A stretch of DNA of 64,000 nt from Mangifera indica. Taxonomy: Eukaryota > Streptophyta > Magnoliopsida > Sapindales > Anacardiaceae. The notes beneath the pieces were generated by a model. That model made no database searches. It saw only the letters and a list, made by a program, of their open reading frames with translations, and was not told where the DNA came from. Shown piece after piece: positions 22,035-33,721 of the stretch. The DNA is taken from NCBI RefSeq assembly GCF_011075055.1, contig NC_058138.1, forward strand, positions 20,682,928 to 20,746,927, in the 5' to 3' direction. The position numbers and the translations under genes are program-made. Each line of letters starts with the position of its first letter. Within the stretch, counting starts at the first letter, position 1.

Positions 22035-25000
22035 AGCCATTTGGGAATTTTTCTTTGAAAGCTAACAGAAGCTTTAAGTGAGTGGTATTCTACATATATG
22101 TTGTTGATTTACATTTAAACTGATTAAAAATAGGTCCATTTGTAATTTTTCTCCCCTTTACCTCTTGAGTAACCGGAGGTCTGAAGCAATTGAATGGTTG
22201 TAGGATCATTTTATCATTTTAGTAAGATAGATGTATATTCTACACAAAATGGTGGTTAATTTCCTTTTATGTGTTCTACATGAAAAGATTTCAAATGCTT
22301 GTTTCGCACCATTTATATTATCTACTATTTGGCTTTCTTTTCTACAATTCTGAGAATTGAATCTCCTGATATATCATTTTGCTTTCCTGGAATAGTGATA
22401 CTTCTGTGCTAATTTTGGTTGAGTCTCCTATTTTGTGGTTATGTATTTATATTCCATTTAACATGGATATTTTTTCTCCTTGATGATAAAAGTTATAATT
22501 ATCCTCTAAAGGTATCCTTTGGTTTGTAAAAACTCAGAAAGTACTGATATTTAGTTTGAATTCTGTTTTATTTCTCTTAATGGTGACATACTTTACTTAT
22601 GTAAGTAATGTACAAATAGAGCCAAAGCTATTGTTTGTGGACAAAAAACCGGATATGGATGGATGCAGGAGCCTTGGAAGGTGATGCATCTTCACATTGC
22701 TCTAATCTTATGATCAATATGGTTATTCCAGCACAAATACTGGGGTCATTGAAGAAATTTGAGTTAGTTTTCATAATATGTTAGTGGGAGCACGGTGGCT
22801 CTAGGTCATTCAAATGTGCAATGTGCTAGCAATGACACCATATACTTACATACAACAGGTAATTCCCATTGCCTAGCCCTTTCCTAGAATGATATAATTT
22901 TCCCTTTGGATATTCATTTACTCTATTACTGCATTAATCTTGGGTTTTAGTACTCCACACATTACCAGGGACATCTTTCTACTGTTGCAATTTCTTGTTC
23001 ACTATGCAAAGCCATTAGGAACCTTCAGTAATGCTGCAGCTATGATTTTTCCCTTTTATCGATGTTCTTCCGAGCAGCCCTTGCTTTTGATACAACTATC
23101 TGATGGTCAGTTTGTGTCTGCCTGTTTCAAAAGGGAAAGTACATATTCCTGAAGGCTGAAAGTGTATGCAATGTCTTAACTCTTCATAACTCTCTGGTCT
23201 GCAAAGATTGTTTATGCATGTTTTGTTTGAGAAAATCTGACAGTTTGAACTCTAGCTTCAATAATCTTATTATTACCTCACGTATCATTTTCCACAGTAG
23301 AAAAACTCATCTTTTGATATCTAAAATTGTTTACTCTTGGCTGTCAGAAGCATGAATCCCTTCTGTCTTTCATTCATTTTATTTTCTCAAGTTTAATTCA
23401 AGCTCAATTTGGGGTGCATTTACACAATTAGAAGCAATTATACTATCCATGGATCTCTGGCTGTCTTTTGTCAACTTCAAAGTCATTATAACATATAGCA
23501 AATATTGAATTATGTGGAGCTTTGCATGTGCTGGTACAGAGACCATTGTCATACATTATCAACAAAAATACCGTACAACAGGGAGAACCTGGAGGCATAG
23601 AGAATGTGGCTTTAAATTTTAAAGCAATCTGACCTAATTCTGGGTTCAATTTCGGAAGGGTTAGGAAAATGGATGAAGAAAGAAGAATAAAACTACTGTT
23701 TCTGGTGAGAAGAAGCAAACCGTATTTTGAATCAAGGACTACCGTGTCAGCAAGAATTTCACTGTCTTTTGTGACAAGGAATGTGAAGGAAACAAGAGGA
23801 GGAATTGTAGGCCATTACCAATGGCAATTTTTCTGCATATTTGTCAACTTGATTATTTGTAACTTTGTCACCAACTCTTCATACAGCCCATAATAAAGCG
23901 GATTAAAGAATAAGATTACTTAAAAAGAAAATTTTGGGTCGTTTGATCATGAATCCTTCTTTTGTTTCTATTTTTCTTTATAGAAATTTGTGAAATCCTT
24001 ATTTGTTTTGCTTTTCAAAATGAGGAAAAAAATGAATGGGTGAAAGACAGTTTATGGGTCTTATTTTATAAATTACTATCATCTTATTTTATAATATTTA
24101 ATATTTTTAATTTAAACCGAAATAAGTGGTTAAAAACCCGACCCAGCCCAAACATAGGCCCATCTCTTTTATCTTTGACGCTGGAATGGCCTTTCCTTTT
24201 CCCATTGACATCTCTCCGCGTTACAGCCGACCTTAGTTGTCTCACCCCTTCAACGCTGGTAAGTTTTCATTGATTTCTTTTTATGTTATGATTTTTTCCT
24301 TTGCTCGATCTAATTTTATTTCGATTATTAATTCCAATGTCATATTTATGTCAGCAATCTCATGTAATTAAATCCTTAGGGTTAGTTGTGTTTGGGGAAT
24401 TTTCACGGTTTTGGTGAAAAGTAAAAAAAATAAATAAATAAATAAAAGAAAGAAACGTAGTGTGATGGATTCACAAGATAGGTTAAATTTTTATATTTTT
24501 AGCATAATTGGAAACAATTGTTGCTCGAAAAAATTGTGGTCTTTGATGTTCCGGGTGGTTTTTATAGGTAAATCTGGAATGTGGGTGATGGTTTATGATG
24601 CTCAATAGGATTAGAAGGAATTAAAATCAGTTATATTGCTTTCTGTCAATTTTTTTATTCCTTAAGTTGACATTATTGAAATCTGGTTTTGGTTGCATTT
24701 ACAAGATAAGTTTACCTTTGACTTTGGCTAGCAAGAAGGTTAATCTATGACTAACTTTTGAGTTTTAGAGAGTTAGAATAATTCAATTAAATCTTTCCCC
24801 AGTGACATTAATCTAAACAACAACTTTTCTTTGTGGTTATGGCATTTTTGGGGGTGCATTTGTAGGCAGCCTATTGAGGAAAAAACAATATCTGCGATCC
24901 TACTTTTGAAAACTGTTCTATGCCCTTCTATTCTAGAAGGGATTAAAAAAACCATCTATCAAGTGTTTATCTAAACTGTGCTTCTGTTTTTTTTATCCCA

Positions 25001-25497
25001 AATCTTTTGTGTCTATTATAATGAATGCTTTAAGATTAAGAAGTGAAAGAGTTTTTGACTTTCTTTTTTGTTTGATAAAAAAGGAAATAACTTAAGCTTA
25101 CTATTAGTCCTATTCCTATTTAATGATGTTGCATTTTAGCCTCACATTATGTATATTCAGTACTTCTAGGTTCACAATTTGGAATGTAATTAAAATTAAG
25201 TGATTGCTGGAATTTCAGTTGGTTAAAGTTTTTCTACCTTGTTTTTTGCAATATGTTCTCTAGTAATAATCGTCCAATACTTGTTAAAAATACATGGAGT
25301 AATCACTGTTCTTGATGAGAATTGTGATAATCCCCTCATCCAGTTTGTTGGTAACTGATTGCAGTAAATTTACTTTGAAGTATAATCATGGATTATTGGG
25401 CAAAACTAATGGAAATGTGCAATGCTAGGCAAAACTAAAAATTTATGATCTATTAAACCTAATTTTATCATCATAGGATAAAAAAAATAGAAGGCCA
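22035..25497. other. Intergenic and INH3 5' leader
   Basis: From 22035 to about 24100 I recognise no gene. Open frames at 22940-23152, 23443-23718 (-) and 23669-23893 have no family match that I know. A short G+C-richer segment at about 24140-24258 ends in a good donor (CTG/GTAAGT at 24259). It is the likely non-coding first exon of the inhibitor-3 gene, with a first intron of about 1.2 kb. Confidence 0.4.
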
Positions 25498-25809
25498 ATG
25501 AGTGCAACCAGTGCAAGACCTTCTGCCTCTGTTACAAACACCATCACTGTAGAAAATGCAGGGAGCAGTCAATCTCAAACTCTGGTCCTGCGGCTGAACC
25601 GGAGGAAGAAGAAGGTAACATGGAAAGAGGGAACTGTAGACAATGAATTCATGCAAAAGAAGAGCTCCAAGAAGTGCTGCATTTTCCACAAAGAGAAGCC
25701 ATTTGATGAAGATACCAGCGATGAAGAGGATCATCATCATCATCATCATCATAGTCATGATCATGACCATAATCCAAAGGATGCCAGTGGAAGCTCAACC
25801 ACTGGTTGA
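25498..25809 (+). CDS. INH3: Type-1 protein phosphatase inhibitor-3 (PPP1R11/YPI1 family)
   Basis: A 103-residue single coding exon. The central '[22 protein letters not shown]' region (about 29-50) is the family signature: KVTW fits the RVxF motif that docks on the PP1 catalytic subunit, and WKEGTVDNE is specific for inhibitor-3. It is followed by '[19 protein letters not shown]' (about 55-73) and an acidic/His-rich tail. Family members regulate nuclear protein phosphatase 1; the Arabidopsis protein is called INH3. The tail holds seven consecutive His encoded by CAT/CAC codons, then Ser and alternating His/Asp, so its length may vary by microsatellite slippage. An untranslated upstream exon ending at 24258 is probable. 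The next gene, NDL, starts 0.9 kb downstream on the same strand. Confidence 0.93.
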   Translation: MSATSARPSASVTNTITVENAGSSQSQTLVLRLNRRKKKVTWKEGTVDNEFMQKKSSKKCCIFHKEKPFDEDTSDEEDHHHHHHHSHDHDHNPKDASGSSTTG

Positions 25810-26724
25810 TTAATTGATTCCATGCCATCCATGTTAGTGGGCACTTACAGGAAAAAAGGAAGAATTTATTGATAGGGTAATGGAAACAGACATTGGAATA
25901 TTGATATTCTATCTGTTAAGAGATTTGGTATGTATGATTTTTTTTTGTTTTCCAAATATTTGTATTTTTTTCATATTAAATTAATTGAGGCATTGAGTAA
26001 TGACAATTTGTCATATCATCACACAGCTGTCAGCCTCCAAAAGTTCCAGTAAATCTGTCATAGATAGTGCCACTGGATCAACAATGGAATATTCTGATTG
26101 AATTTTTTACTGTGCATATTTTATTTTTTTTATAATTTTTGTGTTTGTGCCATATTTATATTACTGATTTTTCATATTTCTTTTATTTCAAATTAAATTC
26201 TTATTGTTTTACTTATTGATAAAATTAAAAAATATTTTCACAAACTAAACTAATTTTTATTATACGATTTTGTGGTAATTTCGTTGATGAAAAGTATTAA
26301 TTAATTTTAAAGGATTAAAAAAAAAGAAATGAAGTCCCATCGCCCTGTGTAGCAGTAGCCAGCACGTTTCTTGAGGTATCCAGGTGGCACACAGCTGTCT
26401 GATACTTCATTTTGTTCATGTATCATATATTTATAAGTCCTATCAACGATACGACGCCGTTCAACCGGCTTCAATCCTTGCACCGAAACTGCCCTCAATT
26501 GAACTGACGTTTTTATCCTCCTCAACGGTAACTTTCTTCGCTTAAAACAAACAACAAGACAAATTACTCAATCCGTTGGCTAATACCAAAACTGTCATTT
26601 CAGGACCGCCCAAATCGAAGATATTGAGGGTACTTTGGTCATTAAAATAAGAATGAAAGGAAGAAGAAGAAAAAGGGCCAGAAATCTAGCTCACTGTGCT
26701 TAACTGCATTAGATTGAGTGAGTC
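25810..26724. other. Intergenic, INH3 to NDL
   Basis: Holds the INH3 3' end and the NDL promoter/leader. A 72-codon minus-strand frame at 26307-26525 has no recognised homologue and lies in the NDL upstream region. Confidence 0.4.
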
Positions 26725-29700
26725 ATGGACGAGTCAAGCGACTCGGTATGCATAGACATTGGCATGGCTCCTTTGGGAGGGAAGGTAAACAAGCTAAATT
26801 AACCACAAAAAACATTATCTTTTCCCCCCTTTTTCTCTATATTGAATTGTTTAAAGTCTGATTGATGTGTTTTACTTTGTCATTTCTTTATGTTTGTTTA
26901 AATATAATGTCAAAATTCAAATTTGTGTTTTTGCAGGAATGTGTGGTGAAAACAACTAAAGGTTCAGTGTCTGTGTTTGTGTGTGGTGATCAAGAGAAAC
27001 CTCCTTTGGTAACATACCCAGATATTGCTCTTAATTGTACGTTTCATTTCTTTCTTTCTTTCTTTTCTTTTTCATTTAATGGTGTCAGTTAAATTCTTCT
27101 TAAGGGTTTAGGTGGTGGTTAAATCAGTTGAGATTGGTTTATGGTTTTAGTGTTGAGGGGTTCTTTTTTTCTTAGTGATGGGTTTTGAGTATAATGAAAT
27201 TGAAATGAATGTAATTTTGGATTTTTTGTTCTTCTGTGGATTTACAGTCATGCTTTGTTTCCAAGGCCTATTCTTTTGCCCAGATGCAGCTTCTTTGTTG
27301 CTTCATAACTTCTGCATTTATCATATCAATGCCCCTGGGCATGAGGTCAGTATAAGTGTTACGGTTTAGTTTGTGTGATAATAATTAATTCTTTTTTTCA
27401 CCATTTGTTTAAGAGTTCTGTGCAGTTAGGAGCTCATGAAATTTCTTCAGATGTTCCACTGCTTAGTGTAGATGACTTAGCCGAGCAAGTTGTGGAGGTG
27501 CTCGATTTTTTTGGGTATGCAAGTCTTCTTCTTTTACCTGCATTTTTGTATTATTCTCATGGTAATTAGTCTTAAACTGAATATTGTGGTTTCATTTTAT
27601 TAAGAGAAATCTTAGAGGACTTGGATTTTCTTCAATAGTGATAACTCAACTGAAGAAAAACCAAGTAGACAGCATGTTTTGTTAAAACTGATGAATTAGA
27701 TATGATCAGCTTATTGATAGTAGTCAATGGAGAATCATTCTCAATAGCTATGTGAAGGACATTAATATTGTTTTATTATGTAGTAGAAATTTAGAACCAT
27801 TGGTGATCTACTTGCAATGCAAAGACTTCTGTGAGAATTTTAAAGAAATAGACAACTAAATACTGTAGGATAATATTTTGAATAATTGATAATGGCATGT
27901 AGAGGTAATTTGGTTAAGCTAGATATGGCATGATATAACAAGGTTGTGCTTAATCCTATCTTCATTTCATTTCTTTGACATGGTTATTAAATGTTAGGTC
28001 CCTGTCTGTTGGAATCCAATACTTTTGAGACTCTCTTCAATGTGCTCCTTGCCAAACAGATATGTTTCCTTCATAGCAGAATAGTAGTAATCCTCCCCTC
28101 ACTATTAAAGTGAGTTCTGCAGAAAGATTTAACTCCCCTGACATGCTCTAATATCTCCTTGCAGTCTCTCTTTACTGTTCAAGGAGATATATACACAATA
28201 ATTTTCTGGAGACAGCAAAGGATAGGCGCAGAAAATTTTTGCAAATGCTCTTTCGAAATTATCGTAGTTAGAATCGAGTGTCATGCTGGTATGAGGATCT
28301 GTAAGGGGGCCTTGGTGTCTCAAGCCAAGAGTACCTGGCCTTATGCCATTAGGGGTTGGGGTGTTAGGGTGCTGTTGCTTATGGTTTCTAAGTAGTTATT
28401 TGATTTGTGATTTCTATTACTTTTTTAGTTTTCCTGCTTAAATTAAAAAAGTCGATGCCATCTATATTTCCTTTACATGGCACTAGTAGAAAGATCTTGA
28501 TATCTGTCTCTACCCACTGTGTTAAGCAAATATATTTACTCAAAGCTATCATTTGCATTAATCTTTTCCTGTTACATTACCCATACCCTTATCTAAAGCT
28601 CTATTTATTGTTTTTGGTAATTCAGACTGAAAAAAGTACTGTGCTTGGGAGTGACTGCTGGTGCTTACATCCTCACACTCTTTGCGGTATGTTCATGAAG
28701 TTAACTGTCTTTTTATTGTTCCGAGATTTTTCTTCAAACATGAATTTATGTATTTTTACAATGTGGCAGATGAAGTATGAAGAGCGGGTGCTTGGATTAA
28801 TACTTGTCTCCCCTATTTGCAAAGCACCTTCTTGGGCAGAGTGGTTTTACAATAAGGTTCATATATACACGTATTAAATCAACAGCATTTGTGATTGAGA
28901 AATAAATGGCCATCAATCACCATTTAATTATTGTACTATAAAAATGACATGCTGTCTGTATGAAAGAAAGATAATGAGAGAGCAACTTCAGAAAACCCAT
29001 TTGACCAAGGAAAAAATGTGTCATCCATAATGGCTGCGCTCAATGCTAGCAACCCTTGTTTTACTGAAAGATAAAAATTAATATTTTAAAGGTTTGTTTG
29101 ATTTCTTTTTCAGGTGTTCATGAACTTGTTGTACTTCTACGGAATGTGTGGAGTGTTGAAGGAGTGCCTTCTTCAGCGATACTTCAGTAAGGTACATTAA
29201 ATCACATTATATAAGAACGGTATAATGTATCTGACTGGCTATATGATCTCATAACTTAACAACTTATCCTGATAGGAATTTAGGAGTGTCAAACATGGTG
29301 AAGGGCTGGACATAATTCAAGTTTGCCGACAGGTGAGAAAAACTCAGTCCCTATCATTGTAATTGTTCCAATATTTAAGTCTTGTCAAGGCAAACACTAT
29401 ATTAGTTTTTACTGTATGTTAAAACAAGACATACAAATTGGAAGGCTCTTGATACTATATGTAATGTGTATACAGGTCTTGGATCAGGGCCAAAGTTTAA
29501 ATGTCATGCGCTTTTTACAAGCAATTAATGAGTAAGTTTTTATTACTTACACTGTTTATAGTTTTTCCATTTCAACTCATACTGGGATGTTGTAAAAAGG
29601 GATAAAAAACTGTTTATTTAGTTACAATGCTGTCATAAGTTGATATCTGAATATATTGATAGGAGGCATGACCTTACAGAGGGCCTGAAGAATCTGCAGT

Positions 29701-30433
29701 GTAAAACACTTATTTTTGTGGGTGAAAGTAGTCCTTTCCATGCTGAATCTGTGTTTATGAGTACTGTAATGGGCAGCAAAAGCTGTGCTCTTGTCCAGGT
29801 AGAATGTTATTCACATTTTTGATCCATTTCTTGTTTCTAATTTATTTAGAGAAGTAATTTGTCCATGTAAGTGCATTCCTAGTAAATAATCGCTTGACTA
29901 TATAAATAGGCTAAGTCAATGCGGAATACGAAATTAACTTGCAGGGTAGAAACAAGAAAATTTTATGGAATTAAAATTTAAAAGAAACTTTCTTTTCATG
30001 TAATTTACTTTTACAGATATTTCTAGAAGTAGGCCAATAAGGTTATTTGAGTGGTGGAAACACTTTATGAATTGTATATTCTCTCTTTCAGAATAGTGTG
30101 TGAGGTTTCAACTAAGGAAAAAAAAAAAAAAAACAGAAAAGTAGGAAGTTTATGTTGAGGTGCTTGCTGTGTCTTTGACAGGTCCAGGAATGCGGCTCGT
30201 TGGTAACAGAAGAATACCCATTAGCCATGTTGATTCCAATCGAGTTCTTTCTAATGGGGTTAGGATTCTATAGACAACCAGACTTTGCTTCTTTATCAAG
30301 TGGTGGCTCAAATCCTACTAGCCCCTCAAGGCACTCTTGCATAGCGCCAGAACTTCTTTCTCCTGAAAGCCTTGGTATCAAGCTAAAACCAATTAAAACC
30401 CGTGCAAATATTGAAAATCGACACTGTATGTAA
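26725..30433 (+). CDS. NDL: NDR/NDRG family protein (N-myc downregulated-like, SF21-like), eleven exons
   Basis: Exons: 26725-26784, 26937-27036, 27248-27345, 27426-27514, 28626-28686, 28770-28856, 29114-29191, 29276-29332, 29476-29531, 29663-29798, 30182-30433. They total 1,074 nt, giving 357 residues, with all junctions GT..AG. The protein opens [20 protein letters not shown], the plant NDL N-terminus. It continues with the Ndr alpha/beta-hydrolase-like domain: '[20 protein letters not shown]', '[19 protein letters not shown]', '[19 protein letters not shown]', '[13 protein letters not shown]', '[18 protein letters not shown]' and '[19 protein letters not shown]'. NDL proteins in Arabidopsis bind G-protein beta-gamma and affect auxin transport; the fold lacks hydrolase catalytic residues. 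The C-terminus is Ser/Pro-rich and ends '[10 protein letters not shown]'. I cannot say which NDL paralogue this is. Confidence 0.93.
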
Positions 30434-31676
30434 AAGTTTCTATCTCACAGAGTGATCCCTTTAACGTGCAATAATGATAGCTTATTCTTTCATTGTGTTT
30501 GTAGATGTATTAATTCTTTGTTAAAATGGTGGAGATGAATGCATTATGTTAGCACAGATTAACACACATATGATATATATATCATAGTTGGAACACTATT
30601 CTTTGGAGAGGGAGGATTATTCTTTTCCTGTAAACTATGTCCAAGTTGTGCACATTACCACAATATTGTAACTGAAAAATTTTTGTAGTACAGCTTGTTG
30701 AGTGCTTAAGAGAGAAGACAGCTTTTGTCTTGATGTTGTTTTGATAAAAGTACTATTTTTCTTCTTCTCTGCCAAAGGTAGAAGAAGGCATATTTGTAGA
30801 ATCCAGATTCCCTTTTGGAAACCAGTAATTAAATTATCTTGGTCCAGTGATTTAGAGAATTGATTGGTTGTTAACATTAAATCTGAATTTTTTTATTGTA
30901 ATCACTGGACTTTAGTTTAAAGTTGATTGGAAGACCAAACATAGTTCTTCAAATTACAGAAATAACTTAAATAAATATTTGATTTATTAAATGAAAAATT
31001 AAAACCATATTTTATTTATAAATTAGAAAAATGGAAATAAGATTAATTGTTGTCACGCCAAATGTTGTAAGCTTACACTTTATGACTAGCCTCTCCCTTT
31101 TTTGAGAATTCACTCCGTGTTTAACATTAGTTTCGTCGAAATTCACTTCAGAGCTACTCTTGCCTTTGTCAAATGTCTGTTTTGAAGGCCCAAGGCCTTT
31201 TCCTTTTATTTCTTCCAATTTTGCGCACGAGAAAGAACAGAAAGAAAAGGGCCCAGAGCTTGGTAGGGAGATGGAAAGCTCATTCTACATTGCCCATGGA
31301 GGCTATCAACTCTCTAAGTCATTTGAAAAAATAGATCTTTTAATAATATTTCAGAGGATGAGATTTGATCCTATATCGTCTCTTATAGATTGAACCCTTC
31401 TTGCCACTCAAGCTATTTTTTAAGGGCAGTTCGTAGATTTATTTTTGACTGAAAAGTAAAATTTGGTTTCCTAATTATAACGGTATCACAATTATGAGGC
31501 TGAGATTGGGCCACAGTTTACCAGACCCAACCAACAAACAATTAATTTAATTACTTCTTTCCCGCCTCCGAAAACGCTTTTGTTTAGAAAGTAAAAGTGT
31601 TTACTGTTAAGCTGCGAGCTTCAGAGGAATAACATGCAGAGAAGGAGCTATAGCAAGGACTTCATAGCAACTACTG
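30434..31676. other. Intergenic, NDL to TCX
   Basis: Contains the NDL 3' region and the TCX upstream region. The open frames at 31012-31393 on both strands match nothing I know. No mobile element is recognised. Confidence 0.4.
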
Positions 31677-32889
31677 ATGGACACTCCAGATAAGAACCGA
31701 ATTACTGCTACTTCACTCTCCAAGTTTGAGGTCATTTTCTCAAACCCTTCAATTTTTTGTTGTCTGTTTCGTGAGTTTACTTCAGTTTCGAGAGAATGAC
31801 ATAACTTGTGAGGTTTTGCTGTTGGGTTTTTGTTTTGGTTATGATTTGGCATCTGGGTTTTTGTTGGTTTTCATTTATATCTGAATTTTATGAGGGTTTC
31901 GAAGTAAAGCTGCTTTAATGTATGGAGGGCTAAGGTCTTGATACTGTTGATCTAGATGAATTATTCTGGTGTGATAAGATTTGTTGTGATTTAAGCAAAC
32001 GAAACAGTTGGTTTTCAGGTTTCATGCAAAGAGTATAAAATTTGAAATGCTATGATGTATTTTTTATGGTAAGGAAAACGATTAAATGCGCAGGACGTTT
32101 CTTCTGGTGTTTTTTTTTTTTTTTTTAAATTTTTAACATTCCCATAATTACCTTTCTGTTGCTGTTTCCTATTAAGCAGACATTAATTTAAAAATGGGTT
32201 GTTTTTCTTTCGCATTTTCTGGCTTTGATCTGTTTGTTTTTTACTTAGAAATTTTGTGTGCGTATGTGGTCACGATTGCGTGTGTGCATGTGCGGCCCTG
32301 CATGTGTGGCTCTGTATGTGTGTGTGTGATTAGGATTTATTGGTAAGATAATCCATTGCTGACCATGCTGTGGTGAAACATGATTGTCAAAATGTAGGAT
32401 TCTCCTGTCTTTAATTACATCAACAGTCTTTCTCCCATTGAATCAGCTAAGTCCATACACAGTGGTCAGTCATTAAACTTGCTGAGTTTTAGTTCTCCTT
32501 CATCTGCGTTTGCTTCACCACAGATCAGTTGCTTCAGAGAATCAAGATTTTTACCTAAAAGGTGAAACTTTTTATCCATTCTTGCTTCATTTGATCCCAT
32601 AGTAAATCATCTTTTTGGATTTTCAGCTGATTTTGTTTTTGTTTCTAGTAATCAATCCCCTGATCCATTCAAGCCTGAGCATCCTCTCTGTGGAAATGAA
32701 AACAAAGAAAGTGAAGGGGATTCAGAAGTTGCTCAACCATATGTTAGGCGTGCTCAACAACTGAAATGTCTTATGCCAGAGAATCCAGCTGAAGATGTTA
32801 TTACTAAGCCGCTCAATGAATTCTTTGGGTTAGCTATTCAGTTGTCAAAAACAATGAAATATGGCTGTAGTAGCCCAGTTAATAACATG

Positions 32890-32894
32890 GTGTC
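32890..32894. repeat. Target site duplication GTGTC (left copy)
   Basis: GTGTC directly precedes the left LTR (TGATACAG...) and recurs directly after the right LTR at 39886-39890. Joining the host at this word restores the TCX reading frame (..ATG GTG TC/T CAT GAT..). Confidence 0.97.
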
Positions 32895-33721
32895 TGATAC
32901 AGACCTGGAAAAATGGCCAAGATTTCCAGCTAACTAAAGGTTCCAGCAGCTCCACAGCAGCTCTTCCAGCAAGTTTTCCAGAAACAGCCTCCTCCTGCAG
33001 TCTCAAGGTTCCAGAATTTTCTCCAACAATGATTTAACACAACAATCTCTCCAGCATCAACTCAACTAATTAATCTCACAAGCATTTGTTCACAGCCAAG
33101 CAAAGGAAGAACTATTTGATTTATTCTCCATATTCATTCACATGTAACATATAAATGTAATTTGACAGCATTCTATTTGAATAAAATTCAAGCAAGTTTT
33201 CTATTTCATTTCCATTTCCATGGTGAAATAATGTTCCAGTAATATTGCTCCAATCCACAAAATCAAATGCAACAACAATTCATCAACAATTCCAGCAAGA
33301 TTCTCACAAAACAACCACCAAAACAATAACAGAAAATAAAATAAAAGCTAGGGAATGCTGAGTTCCGAGAGTCAGCCCTCTCCAAATCCTTTTCTGCTAC
33401 TCAAACTTCATCCAACATAATCTGCTCTCATTCCTGCATTTCCCCATTTTATGTGCTGCCCCCTAACCATCACTGGACCCCACCACTGTAGAATTCTGGA
33501 AAGGAGGCTTCAATTAATTCAGCTGCCTGGGTGCTTTGTCCAGACTGCCCTCATTCATTTGGTCTTCTTTTCTGTACTCAGCTGGGTCATTCTTTCCTGG
33601 GCTGCCTTCTTTCATTTGGTCTTCTTCTCTGTACTCAGCTGGGTCATTCTTTCCTGGGCTGCCTTCTGTAATGTTTCCTTTGGGCCTGCGGTGATAAACT
33701 CTAGTGATTAGGTTCCCAACA
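32895..33721 (-). repeat. 3' LTR (left copy in window orientation)
   Basis: 827 bp, TGATACAGACC...TTCCCAACA on the plus strand. By eye it differs from the right LTR at one base (32964 T against 39128 C). It includes two tandem 57-bp units (33555-33611 and 33612-33668). Confidence 0.97.

Noticed and set aside
23443..23893. Open frames of 91 (-) and 74 (+) codons downstream of the second DUF868 gene
   Set aside because: They overlap each other on opposite strands and match no family I know.
28159..28877. Open frames of 78 and 156 codons on the plus strand
   Set aside because: They lie in NDL intron sequence or read NDL exons 5 and 6 in the wrong frame or through introns.
33451..33711. 86-codon plus-strand open frame repeated identically at 39615-39875
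   Set aside because: It is the LTR tandem repeat read on the opposite strand from the element's own frame.
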